Positions 56,842-64,000 of a stretch of DNA of 64,000 bases are shown here, piece by piece; positions within the stretch are counted from its first letter, which is position 1; the number at the start of each line of letters is the position of its first letter. The DNA is from Azonexus hydrophilus (lineage in GTDB: Bacteria; Pseudomonadota; Gammaproteobacteria; Burkholderiales; Rhodocyclaceae). The notes beneath the pieces were generated by a model. That model had not been told where the DNA came from. It saw only the letters and a list, made by a program, of their open reading frames with translations, and ran no database searches. The DNA is taken from NCBI RefSeq assembly GCF_905120355.1, contig NZ_CAJHOB010000002.1:124001-188000 (forward strand). The letters run 5' to 3'. A program made the position numbers and the translations under genes.

Positions 56842-57695
56842 TGCTGCTCGATCTCCCGCCAGTGGTTCTGGTGCTGGCTGCCGGTGTGCTCGGTTTGTGC
56901 GTCGGCAGTTTTCTCAATGTCGTCATCCATCGTCTGCCACAGATGATGGAGCGGGAGTGGCAGGCCCAGTGCGCCGAATTGCGGGGGGAGCCGCCGACGG
57001 AGGCAGCCCCCTTCAATCTGCTGCTGCCCCGTTCGCGCTGTCCGCAGTGTGGTCAGGGTATCGGTGTGCTCGACAATATTCCGCTGCTGAGCTATTTCAT
57101 TCTCCTGCGCGGCCGCTGCCGGCAGTGTCAAACTCCGATTTCCCTGCGCTATCCGCTGGTTGAGGCGCTGACCGGCGTGCTGTCGGCAGCGGTGGTCTGG
57201 CATTTTGGTGTGGGCTGGCTGGCGCTGGGTGCACTCTGTCTGACCTGGGCGCTGGTCGCGCTGGCCCTGATCGATCTGGATACCCACCTGCTGCCCGACA
57301 GCATCACCCTGCCGCTGTTGTGGCTGGGTTTGCTCTTCAACTTGACCGGACAATTCACCGATCTGGGCTCTGCCGTGGTAGGCGCCATGGCAGGCTATCT
57401 CGCGTTGTGGAGCGTGTTCTGGCTGTTCAAGCTGGTCACCGGCAAGGAAGGGATGGGCTACGGCGATTTCAAGCTGCTTGCTGCGCTCGGTGCCTGGTTG
57501 GGCTGGCAGATGTTGCCGGCCATCATTCTGTTGTCTTCCGTGGTGGGGGCTGCGGTTGGTATCGCGCTGATCGTGCTGGCGCGGCACGGGCGCAATGTAC
57601 CGATCCCCTTCGGCCCCTACCTGGCTGCCGCCGGTTTGCTGGCGCTGTTTTACGGCCAGGAATTGACGCAGACCTACCTCGCCCTGCTCTATTGA
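56841..57695 (+). CDS. pilD: Prepilin peptidase/N-methyltransferase PilD
   Basis: Aspartyl inner-membrane protease of 284 residues that cleaves and N-methylates type IV prepilins and type II pseudopilins. N-terminal VLGLCVGSFLNVVIHRLP, the zinc tetracysteine loop (RCPQCGQGI...RCRQCQTPI), catalytic Asp sites in LALIDLDTHLLPDSITLP and GYGDFKLLAALGAWLGW. Its ATG overlaps the pilC stop (TGATG). In many betaproteobacteria coaE and zapD follow; here the operon ends and epd starts 90 bases later. Confidence 0.95.
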   Translation: MLLDLPPVVLVLAAGVLGLCVGSFLNVVIHRLPQMMEREWQAQCAELRGEPPTEAAPFNLLLPRSRCPQCGQGIGVLDNIPLLSYFILLRGRCRQCQTPISLRYPLVEALTGVLSAAVVWHFGVGWLALGALCLTWALVALALIDLDTHLLPDSITLPLLWLGLLFNLTGQFTDLGSAVVGAMAGYLALWSVFWLFKLVTGKEGMGYGDFKLLAALGAWLGWQMLPAIILLSSVVGAAVGIALIVLARHGRNVPIPFGPYLAAAGLLALFYGQELTQTYLALLY

Positions 57696-57751
57696 GTGAG
57701 GTGGACCAGGGAAGTGGCGCGTTCACGCCGGTTTTTTCCGGCGTAAGGCGG

Positions 57752-57757
57752 TAAAAT
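57752..57757 (+). promoter_or_regulatory. -10 candidate for epd (TAAAAT)
   Basis: GGCGGTAAAATTCCC lies 28 bases before the first GTG of epd, preceded by a 7-bp stem ACGCCGG-tttttt-CCGGCGT at 57725-57744 that may end the pil transcript. The -35 is unclear. Confidence 0.4.
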
Positions 57758-57785
57758 TCCCGGGTTTTGTGACCTGCTTCCTATC

Positions 57786-58844
57786 GTGACCCCTGTGGTG
57801 ACCCCCGTGCCAGTTCCGTTTCGTCTTGCCATCAACGGCTATGGCCGGATCGGGCGCTGTGTCCTGCGTGCCTTGCACACGGCGCCAGGTCGCCCGCAGT
57901 TGGCGGTGACGGCCATCAATGAGCCTGCCGATCTGGCGAGCATGGCTTACCTGACCGAGTACGATTCCACGCATGGGCGTTTTCCCGGGTGTGTCGTGAC
58001 AGGCGAGCGGCAGCTCGTGATCGCTGACCATCCGATCCGGGTTACGCACGCACGGGGGCCGGAAGAAGTGGATTGGCAGGACATCGATCTGGTGATCGAC
58101 TGTTCCGGTGTCTATGGTCGGCGGGCCGAACTGGAACGCTTCCTGCGCGCCGGCTGCCCCGGTCTGTTGCTGTCGCATCCGGGGTTTTCTGCCGAAGATG
58201 TCGATGCCACCGTGATCTACGGTGTCAATCAGGAGGTGCTGCGGGGCAGTGAGCGTCTGCTGTCGGCAGGTTCGTGCACCACCAATGCCGTGGTGCCGGT
58301 GCTGGCCTTACTGGCGGAGAATTTCGGGATCGAGCAGGCGCAACTGACCACATTGCATTCGGTGATGAACGACCAACCGCTGATCGATGGCTACCACCAT
58401 ACCGATCTGCGCCGAACTCGCTCTGCCATGCAGTCCATCATTCCGGTGTCGACCGGCTTGAGTCGTGGCGTCGAGCGCTTGTTACCCGATCTGCAGGGAC
58501 GTGTGCATGCCAAGGCGATTCGCGTGCCGACGCTCAATGTCTCGGCAATCGACCTCAATCTCATCACCCGGAAGCCGGTGACCGCGGCAGATGTCAACCA
58601 GCTGCTGCAGGCTGCGGCTGTCGGCGGCTTGCGGGGCCTGCTTGCCTACTCGGAGGCGGCGCATGCCTCGATCGACTTCAATCACGACCCGCACTCGGCT
58701 ATCATCGATGCCAGCCAGACCCGGGTCAGCGGTGGGCATCTGCTCAATCTTTTCATCTGGTTCGACAACGAATGGGGCTTTGCCAATCGCTTGCTGGATG
58801 TGGCGCAGCACTGGCTGCTGCAGCGTAGTCAAACCGGGACGTGA
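57786..58844 (+). CDS. epd: Erythrose-4-phosphate dehydrogenase (GAPDH family)
   Basis: NAD-dependent dehydrogenase of up to 352 residues. Rossmann start FRLAINGYGRIGRCVLRAL; active-site Cys in SAGSCTTNAVVPVLALL. Segments that favour Epd over glycolytic GAPDH are HSVMNDQPLIDGYHHTDLRR, QSIIPVS and IDFNHDPHSAIIDASQTRVS. Epd makes 4-phosphoerythronate for pyridoxal-phosphate synthesis, which links it to pdxA in this window. The epd-pgk-fba order also occurs in E. coli. No ATG precedes the conserved start; four in-frame GTG codons (57786, 57795, 57798, 57807) are candidates and none has a strong ribosome-binding site. Dual GAPDH activity cannot be excluded. Confidence 0.87.
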   Translation: MTPVVTPVPVPFRLAINGYGRIGRCVLRALHTAPGRPQLAVTAINEPADLASMAYLTEYDSTHGRFPGCVVTGERQLVIADHPIRVTHARGPEEVDWQDIDLVIDCSGVYGRRAELERFLRAGCPGLLLSHPGFSAEDVDATVIYGVNQEVLRGSERLLSAGSCTTNAVVPVLALLAENFGIEQAQLTTLHSVMNDQPLIDGYHHTDLRRTRSAMQSIIPVSTGLSRGVERLLPDLQGRVHAKAIRVPTLNVSAIDLNLITRKPVTAADVNQLLQAAAVGGLRGLLAYSEAAHASIDFNHDPHSAIIDASQTRVSGGHLLNLFIWFDNEWGFANRLLDVAQHWLLQRSQTGT

Positions 58845-58854
58845 AAGCTGAAAC

Positions 58855-58899
58855 GTGAAAGGTGGGGCCAGGCGGACGGAATTCACCTTTCACTTCTCA
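58855..58899 (+). terminator. Terminator-like hairpin between epd and pgk
   Basis: GTGAAAGGTG (58855-58864) and CACCTTTCAC (58884-58893) are perfect 10-bp arms around a 19-nt loop, followed by a T-rich tract TTCTCACTTTTT. A shorter copy GTGAAAGCTG precedes at 58841. It ends about 24 bases before the pgk ATG and may attenuate read-through. Confidence 0.6.
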
Positions 58900-58928
58900 C
58901 TTTTTGCAGGACTTAAAACGGAGACACC

Positions 58929-60113
58929 ATGAACGTCATCAAACTCACCGATCTCGATGTCAGCGGCAAGCGCGTCTTCATTCGCGCTGACCTCAATGTG
59001 CCGCAGGACGAGGCCGGTAACATCACCGAGGACACGCGCATTCGCGCCTCGCTGCCATCGATCCGCTACTGCCTGGAGAAAGGCGCGGCGGTGATGGTCA
59101 CCTCGCATCTGGGGCGGCCGACGGAAGGTGAGCTGAACCCGGAAGATAGCCTGATGCCGGTAGCCGTACGGCTGGGGCAGCTGCTGCACGTGCCGGTACG
59201 ACTGATCAGCGACTGGGTGGACGGTGGCTTTGAGGTCAAGCCGGGCGAGGTGGTGCTGCTTGAAAATTGCCGGGTGAACAAGGGCGAGAAGAAGAACAAC
59301 GAAGAACTGGCGCAAAAGATGGCCCGGCTGTGCGATATCTATGTCAATGATGCCTTTGGTACCGCGCACCGCGCCGAGGCGACCACGCACGGCATGGCCA
59401 GGTATGCACCGGTGGCTTGCGCTGGCGTGCTGATGGGGGCTGAAATCGATGCGCTGACGCAGGCCCTGCACAATCCGAAGCGTCCATTGGTGGCGATTGT
59501 CGGCGGCTCCAAGGTGTCGTCCAAGCTGACCATCCTGAAATCCCTGGCCAACAAGGTCGATCAGCTGATCGTCGGCGGTGGCATCGCCAACACCTTCTTG
59601 CTGGCTTCCGGCAAGCGCATCGGCGAATCGCTGGCGGAGGCCGATCTGGTCAAGGAAGCGCACGCGATCATGGATATGATGAAAGAGCGGGGGGCGGAAG
59701 TGCCGTTGCCGAGCGACGTGGTGGTGGCTGACGAAGTCTCCGCCCTGGCACGTGCCAACAAGATCGGCATTGATGACGTCGGCGCCCACGACCGCATTCT
59801 CGATATCGGCCCCAAGTCGGCGGCGAAGCTGGCGGAAATCATCGCCAATGCCGGTACCATCGTCTGGAACGGTCCGGTCGGAGTGTTTGAGTTGCCGCAG
59901 TTTGCCGGCGGCACCAAGATGCTGGCTTCTGCCATCGCGCATTCGGAAGCGTTTTCCATCGCCGGTGGCGGCGATACGCTGGCCGCTATTGCCAAATTCA
60001 ATATTGCGGCAGATGTCGGCTACATTTCTACTGGCGGTGGTGCCTTCCTCGAGTTTCTCGAAGGCAAGACCTTGCCGGCAATTGCTGTCCTGGAAGCGCG
60101 CGCCGCAGGCTGA
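58929..60113 (+). CDS. pgk: Phosphoglycerate kinase
   Basis: Two-domain kinase of 394 residues transferring phosphate between 1,3-bisphosphoglycerate and ADP. Substrate-binding start [30 protein letters not shown], and the Arg-rich [10 protein letters not shown]; nucleotide side [19 protein letters not shown] and the terminal [13 protein letters not shown] with helix AGGGA-like end [25 protein letters not shown] precedes the ATG at 58929. Lies between epd and a degenerate signalling protein, followed by pyk and fba. Confidence 0.97.
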   Translation: MNVIKLTDLDVSGKRVFIRADLNVPQDEAGNITEDTRIRASLPSIRYCLEKGAAVMVTSHLGRPTEGELNPEDSLMPVAVRLGQLLHVPVRLISDWVDGGFEVKPGEVVLLENCRVNKGEKKNNEELAQKMARLCDIYVNDAFGTAHRAEATTHGMARYAPVACAGVLMGAEIDALTQALHNPKRPLVAIVGGSKVSSKLTILKSLANKVDQLIVGGGIANTFLLASGKRIGESLAEADLVKEAHAIMDMMKERGAEVPLPSDVVVADEVSALARANKIGIDDVGAHDRILDIGPKSAAKLAEIIANAGTIVWNGPVGVFELPQFAGGTKMLASAIAHSEAFSIAGGGDTLAAIAKFNIAADVGYISTGGGAFLEFLEGKTLPAIAVLEARAAG

Positions 60114-60124
60114 GGAGTTGCATC

Positions 60125-61234
60125 ATGGAAGAAAAACGCCGCGTACTGATCGTCGACCCGTCGCGGGTAGCCCGGGCGGCGTTGGCCAAACATTTGAGTG
60201 CGGAATACGATCTGCGCGAGGAAAGCGATGGCGAATCGGCCTGGCAGACGCTGGTCCTTGATCCTTCCATCGTCGCAGTGGTGACAGCGCTCAACCTGGG
60301 CAAGTGTGACGGTCACGCGCTTCTGCAGCGCCTGCGCAGCAACCGCCTGCACCGTTTGTCCGATCTGCCTTTTTTCCTCCTGATTTCCGAGAATGAACCG
60401 CTGGCCAACCGCGTGGCGGCCAAGGAGCGCGGCGTCAGCGATTTCATCGTGCGCGGCATGAGCGGCGACGAAATCCTTCTGCACATCGGGCGGCTGGTCA
60501 ATTGGGAGGTCAGTTCGAGCATCATGCCGCCGGCGCCCGGCCCCTCCGGGCAGGCGTTCGTCAAGCGTCCGGCCATGTGTCGCCGGCTGTGCGATGAAAT
60601 GAGCCGACACGGCAACAGCGCGGAATACAGCGCAGCGGTGCTGGCCTTCGGGCTGACGCAGGAGCAGATGCTGCGGCAGCGTTTCGGCGCGGCGGCAGTG
60701 GAGGATCTTGGCCGGCGTGTGGCCGATCTCATTCACAGCAAGATCAATGGGCGTGATGCCATGGCGCTGGGTGACGGCTCGACCTGCCTGATTGCCTCGC
60801 CGGGGACCACGCTGGCCACGGCCCATGCTTTCGCCCAGCGGGTGTGCCGGGCGCTGGGCGAACAGGCGATCAGGGTGGGCAAGGAACGCTTGCAGATCAG
60901 TGTCAGTGCAGGATTGGCCAGCCTGCCGGTTGATACCGGGCGGACCGCGTCGCAATTGATCGATCTGGCCCTGGCGCGCCTGGAGCAGGCGCGCCATTCG
61001 CCGGGTAATCTGGTGGTCAGTGCGGCTGATCCGGAGTACGTCGACCCGCTTTCCAGCTTGCGCTCCTGGCAGGGCGTGGATGCTGCCAATCAGCGGCTGG
61101 CGCAGGCCGGGCTCGACATGTTGCCGCTGATGCGGCTGCTGGAGACTGAATTCAACCTGGGGTTGCCGCTGGAGCAGATGGAAGGCCGTTTTCGCCAGCA
61201 TGTTTCCCTTTCTGCCAACACGACCAACAATTGA
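60125..61234 (+). CDS. Pseudo-receiver fused to degenerate GGDEF domain
   Basis: A 369-residue protein. The receiver-like domain (about 5-125) starts RRVLIVDPSRVARAALAKHL, but the phospho-acceptor position in VVTALNLGKCDG is Ala55, not Asp, and the conserved Lys is Arg (DFIVRGMSGDE). A second domain (about 155-310) follows the GGDEF fold (IHSKINGRDAMALGDGSTCL; LQISVSAGLASLP), but the GGDEF motif reads GDGST, so it should not make c-di-GMP. A C-terminal tail of about 55 residues resembles no domain I know. It sits 11 bases after pgk and 10 bases before pyk, inside a glycolytic operon. It may act as a binding or scaffold protein. Confidence 0.8.
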   Translation: MEEKRRVLIVDPSRVARAALAKHLSAEYDLREESDGESAWQTLVLDPSIVAVVTALNLGKCDGHALLQRLRSNRLHRLSDLPFFLLISENEPLANRVAAKERGVSDFIVRGMSGDEILLHIGRLVNWEVSSSIMPPAPGPSGQAFVKRPAMCRRLCDEMSRHGNSAEYSAAVLAFGLTQEQMLRQRFGAAAVEDLGRRVADLIHSKINGRDAMALGDGSTCLIASPGTTLATAHAFAQRVCRALGEQAIRVGKERLQISVSAGLASLPVDTGRTASQLIDLALARLEQARHSPGNLVVSAADPEYVDPLSSLRSWQGVDAANQRLAQAGLDMLPLMRLLETEFNLGLPLEQMEGRFRQHVSLSANTTNN

Positions 61235-61244
61235 ACGGAGCAGC

Positions 61245-62672
61245 ATGAGTCGTCATACCAAAATCGTCGCCACGCTTGGCCCAGCCTCCTCTTCGCCGGA
61301 AGTGCTGGAGCGTATGGTGGCGGCGGGCGTTAACGTCGTCCGCATGAATTTCTCGCATGGTACGGCCGAGGACCATCTGGCACGGGCCCGTACAGTGCGC
61401 GAGGCGGCTGCCCGGCAGCGCCAGATCGTCGGCCTGCTGGCCGATCTGCAGGGGCCGAAGATTCGTATCGGCAAATTTGCCGAAGGTGCCGTGATGCTGG
61501 CCGAAGGGGCCTCCTTCATCCTCGATGCGCAGTGCAAGGAAGGTAGCGCCGAGCGCGTCGGGCTGGACTACAAGGAGCTGACGCGTGATGTGCGCCCCGG
61601 CGACACCCTGCTGCTTGATGACGGTCGCTTGAAAGTGCGGGTGGAAGCCGTGCGCGGCAGCGAGATACACACCCGCGTGCAGGTTGGCGGCAAGCTCTCC
61701 AACAACAAGGGCATCAACCGCCAGGGCGGCGGCCTGAGCGCCCCGGCGCTGACCGCCAAAGACATGGAGGACATCAAGACGGCGGCGGCGCTGGGTGTCG
61801 ATTACGTCGCCGTGTCCTTTCCCAAGAATGCGGCGGACATGTACATGGCGCGGCAATTGCTGCGTGCCGCCGGCAGCAAGGCGGCGCTGATTGCCAAGAT
61901 CGAGCGGGTCGAGGCAGTCGATAACTTGCAGGAAATCCTCGAAGCCTCCGATGGCATCATGGTGGCGCGCGGCGATCTGGCGGTGGAAGTCGGCGATGCC
62001 GCTGTACCCGCCTTGCAGAAAAAGATGATCCGTCTGGCGCGTGACTACAACAAACTGACCATCACCGCCACCCAGATGATGGAATCGATGATCAGCTCGC
62101 CCGTGCCAACACGGGCCGAAGTGTCCGACGTGGCCAATGCCGTACTCGACGGCACCGATGCGGTGATGCTGTCAGCAGAAACGGCTGCCGGCAGCTATCC
62201 GGTGGAAACCGTCGAATCGATGGCGCGCATCTGCGTCGAAGCCGAGCGGTCGACGGACATCACCCTCGAGCGCGAATTCCTCGATCGGGTGTTCAACCGC
62301 ATCGATCAGTCGATTGCCATGGCGGCCATCTGGACTGCGCATCACCTCAAGGTCAAGGCCATCGCCGCGTTGACGCAATCGGGTTCGACCGCCTTGTGGA
62401 TGAGCCGTCTCAACTGCGGGCTGCCCATTTATGCTTTGACCCCGGATGCTGAAGCGCTGTCGCGCATGTCGCTGTATCGCGAAGTCCGGCCGCTGCTCAT
62501 GCAGCAGCAGCATACCGAGCGCGAGCAGTTGCTGGCCGAGGCGGAAACGCTGCTGATCGAGCGCGGTATCGTCGAACGTGGCGACCTCATCGTGCTCACC
62601 ATCGGCGAGCCCATTGGCAGCATCGGTGGCACCAACACCTTGAAGATTGTCCGTGTCGGCGAGCATTGCTGA
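61245..62672 (+). CDS. pyk: Pyruvate kinase
   Basis: Glycolytic kinase of 475 residues from the ATG at 61245 (CGGAG upstream). It starts SRHTKIVATLGPASSSPEVL. Active-site segments include GVNVVRMNFSHGTAEDH, IGLLADLQGPKIRIG-like VGLLADLQGPKIRIGKF, the K+/Mg region IIAKIE-like ALIAKIERVEAVDNLQEIL, IMVARGDLAVEVG and TATQMMESMISSPVPTRAE. The C-terminal regulatory domain is complete. It directly follows the degenerate receiver/GGDEF gene, so both are probably on the pgk transcript. Allosteric type (Pyk I or II) not determined. Confidence 0.97.
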   Translation: MSRHTKIVATLGPASSSPEVLERMVAAGVNVVRMNFSHGTAEDHLARARTVREAAARQRQIVGLLADLQGPKIRIGKFAEGAVMLAEGASFILDAQCKEGSAERVGLDYKELTRDVRPGDTLLLDDGRLKVRVEAVRGSEIHTRVQVGGKLSNNKGINRQGGGLSAPALTAKDMEDIKTAAALGVDYVAVSFPKNAADMYMARQLLRAAGSKAALIAKIERVEAVDNLQEILEASDGIMVARGDLAVEVGDAAVPALQKKMIRLARDYNKLTITATQMMESMISSPVPTRAEVSDVANAVLDGTDAVMLSAETAAGSYPVETVESMARICVEAERSTDITLEREFLDRVFNRIDQSIAMAAIWTAHHLKVKAIAALTQSGSTALWMSRLNCGLPIYALTPDAEALSRMSLYREVRPLLMQQQHTEREQLLAEAETLLIERGIVERGDLIVLTIGEPIGSIGGTNTLKIVRVGEHC

Positions 62673-62681
62673 TTGAATGAA

Positions 62682-62764
62682 CGGGCGGGAGAGGACGCGG
62701 GAATGCAGCTGCCGCCGTTTGCAAAACGCTCCCGCCCGGGCACAATTCCGCTTTTGCTGCATTC
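62682..62764 (+). repeat. Interlocked inverted repeats between pyk and fba
   Basis: Arm A CGGGCGGGAG (62682-62691) is complementary to A' CTCCCGCCCG (62729-62738). Arm B GAATGCAGC (62701-62709) is complementary to B' GCTGCATTC (62756-62764). The order A-B-A'-B' allows either mutually exclusive hairpins or a pseudoknot. A small stem CGTTT-gca-AAACG (62716-62728) lies inside. A promoter candidate for fba overlaps A'. Confidence 0.65.
62719..62746 (+). promoter_or_regulatory. Promoter candidate for fba
   Basis: TTGCAA (62719-62724) and CACAAT (62741-62746) are spaced by 16 bp, the latter in GGGCACAATTCCG, similar to the dusB -10 context. It lies 69 bases before the fba ATG and its spacer contains arm A' of the inverted repeat. 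Confidence 0.4.
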
Positions 62765-62815
62765 ATCGCATCCGTCCGCGGCAAGCATCACTTTTCATAT
62801 TTCACAGGAATTCCC

Positions 62816-63880
62816 ATGCCTCTCGTTTCCCTGCGCCAACTGCTCGATCATGCTGCCGAAAATGATTACGGCCTGCCCGCCTTCAACGTCAACAACATGG
62901 AACAGGTCTGGGCGATTATGGAAGCGGCCAGCCAGCTCGACGCCCCGGTGATCATGCAGGCCTCGGCCGGCGCCCGCAAATACGCCGGCGAACCCTTCCT
63001 GCGCCACCAGATCCTGGCTGCGCTCGAAGCCTACCCGCACATTCCGGTGGTCATGCACCAGGACCACGGCCAGAGCCTGGCGGTGTGCATGGCCGCGATC
63101 AAGTCCGGTTTCTCGTCGGTGATGATGGACGGCTCGCTGGAAGCCGACGGCAAGACCGTCGCCAGCTACGAGTACAACGTCGACGTCACCCGCAAGGTCA
63201 CCGAACTGGCGCACAGCATCGGCGTTTCGGTCGAAGGCGAACTGGGCGTGCTCGGCTCGCTCGAAACCATGCAGGGCGACAAGGAAGACGGCCACGGCGC
63301 CGAGGGCAAAATGACCCGTGACCAGTTACTGACTGATGTCGAGCAGGCCGCCGATTTCGTCCGCCAGACCAACTGCGACGCGCTCGCCATCGCCATCGGC
63401 ACCAGCCACGGCGCTTACAAGTTCACCAAGAAGCCGACCGGCGACATCCTTGCCATCGATCGCATCGCCGAAATCCATGCCCGCATTCCGAACACGCACC
63501 TGGTGATGCATGGCTCGTCGTCGGTACCGCAGGAGCTGCTCGAGGAAATTCGCCAATTTGGCGGCGACATGAAGGAAACCTATGGCGTGCCGGTCGAGGA
63601 AATCGTCAAGGGCATCAAGCATGGCGTGCGCAAGGTCAACATCGACACCGACATCCGTCTGGCGATGACCGGCGCGGTGCGTCGCTACCTGTTCGAGAAC
63701 CCGTCCAAGTTCGACCCGCGCGACTACCTCAAGCCGGCCCGCGAAGCCGCCAAGAAAATCTGCCTCGCCCGCTTTGAAGCCTTCGGCTGTGCCGGCCAGG
63801 CGAGCAAGATCAAGCCGCTGGCGCTGGATAAAATGGCCGAGCGTTATGCCCGGGGTGAGCTCAATCAACTCGTGCGCTGA
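62816..63880 (+). CDS. fba: Class II fructose-bisphosphate aldolase (Calvin-type subgroup)
   Basis: Zn2+-dependent aldolase of 354 residues that cleaves or forms fructose 1,6-bisphosphate. It starts [20 protein letters not shown]. Metal and substrate residues lie in [20 protein letters not shown] (DH), [44 protein letters not shown] (His), [14 protein letters not shown] (His) and [20 protein letters not shown] (NIDTD). The length and sequence fit the CbbA/Fba class IIB-like type common in betaproteobacteria. AGGAA precedes the ATG. Codon usage is much more C-ending than in pyk and pgk. Confidence 0.96.
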   Translation: MPLVSLRQLLDHAAENDYGLPAFNVNNMEQVWAIMEAASQLDAPVIMQASAGARKYAGEPFLRHQILAALEAYPHIPVVMHQDHGQSLAVCMAAIKSGFSSVMMDGSLEADGKTVASYEYNVDVTRKVTELAHSIGVSVEGELGVLGSLETMQGDKEDGHGAEGKMTRDQLLTDVEQAADFVRQTNCDALAIAIGTSHGAYKFTKKPTGDILAIDRIAEIHARIPNTHLVMHGSSSVPQELLEEIRQFGGDMKETYGVPVEEIVKGIKHGVRKVNIDTDIRLAMTGAVRRYLFENPSKFDPRDYLKPAREAAKKICLARFEAFGCAGQASKIKPLALDKMAERYARGELNQLVR

Positions 63881-64000
63881 AACTGCTGCGTTTATTTAAT
63901 TGGTATTGCGCACGGCTTGGGGCGCTGGATAATTGAAGTAAAACAGGTTCTCATTTAATTCGCTCGTAGAGCCGTTTCCAGTTTTCTGCGGTTTCAGTGT
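63881..64000. other. AT-richer sequence at the window end
   Basis: After the fba stop the base composition falls to AT-rich for 120 bases (TTTATTTAATTGG, CATTTAATTCGC). No gene, terminator or purC start, which often follows fba in relatives, is visible before the window ends. Confidence 0.4.

Overview
The window is a contiguous piece of a high-GC proteobacterial chromosome. The gene content points to a betaproteobacterium, most likely of the Rhodocyclales (Azonexus/Dechloromonas/Rhodocyclus-like). The evidence is lptD-surA-pdxA-rsmA beside amgK-murU, dusB-fis-purH-purD, pilBCD, fused isobutyryl-CoA mutase IcmF, norEFQ with a Dnr-like regulator, and a MenA-type prenyltransferase beside a UbiH-type hydroxylase. 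The genus is inference. I saw no rRNA, tRNA, CRISPR array, prophage or insertion sequence; this is core and lightly accessory chromosome.

Layout. 1-6 kb: a truncated HDOD signalling protein, a TerC-family membrane protein, tyrS, an AlkA-like DNA glycosylase and rlmB. 4.5-11 kb: a tripartite RND efflux operon (membrane fusion protein, pump, outer-membrane channel) divergent from its TetR/AcrR-type regulator, with a dyad operator lying in the efflux promoter. 11-15 kb: a DUF302-like protein, xthA, a Crp/Fnr regulator with a DUF2892 membrane protein, and a photolyase. 14.8-22.3 kb: the envelope block lptD-surA-pdxA-rsmA, divergent from amgK-murU. 22.2-25.6 kb: pepP, a ubiH-like monooxygenase and a menA-like prenyltransferase. 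25.6-31.7 kb: dusB-fis-purH-purD, a SulP transporter and an overlapping 61-aa Cys-rich gene. 31.8-36 kb: an HTH plus pseudo-receiver protein and dnaE. 36-39.6 kb: an acyl-CoA dehydrogenase and ETF-ubiquinone oxidoreductase. 39.9-46 kb: a frameshifted diguanylate cyclase, gpmI, and a PhnD-like binding protein with a hybrid sensor kinase. 46-51 kb: a DUF1439-like protein and an AraC regulator divergent from icmF. 51.2-53.8 kb: norE-norF-norQ and a Dnr-like regulator. 53.9-57.7 kb: pilB-pilC-pilD. 57.8-64 kb: epd, pgk, a degenerate receiver/GGDEF protein, pyk and fba.

Functionally the window joins central carbon metabolism (epd, pgk, pyk, fba, gpmI), acyl-CoA oxidation feeding the quinone pool (acyl-CoA dehydrogenase, ETF-QO, IcmF), quinone synthesis, NO respiration or detoxification accessories, envelope biogenesis with peptidoglycan recycling, and several c-di-GMP or two-component-like proteins. 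The most interesting unexplained signals are two divergent pseudo-receiver proteins, an interlocked pair of inverted repeats between pyk and fba, a G11 tract abutting the start of the Dnr-like regulator, candidate leaderless starts for dnaE and norE, a concentric dyad ahead of the broken GGDEF gene, and short hairpin elements shared by acyl-CoA loci.
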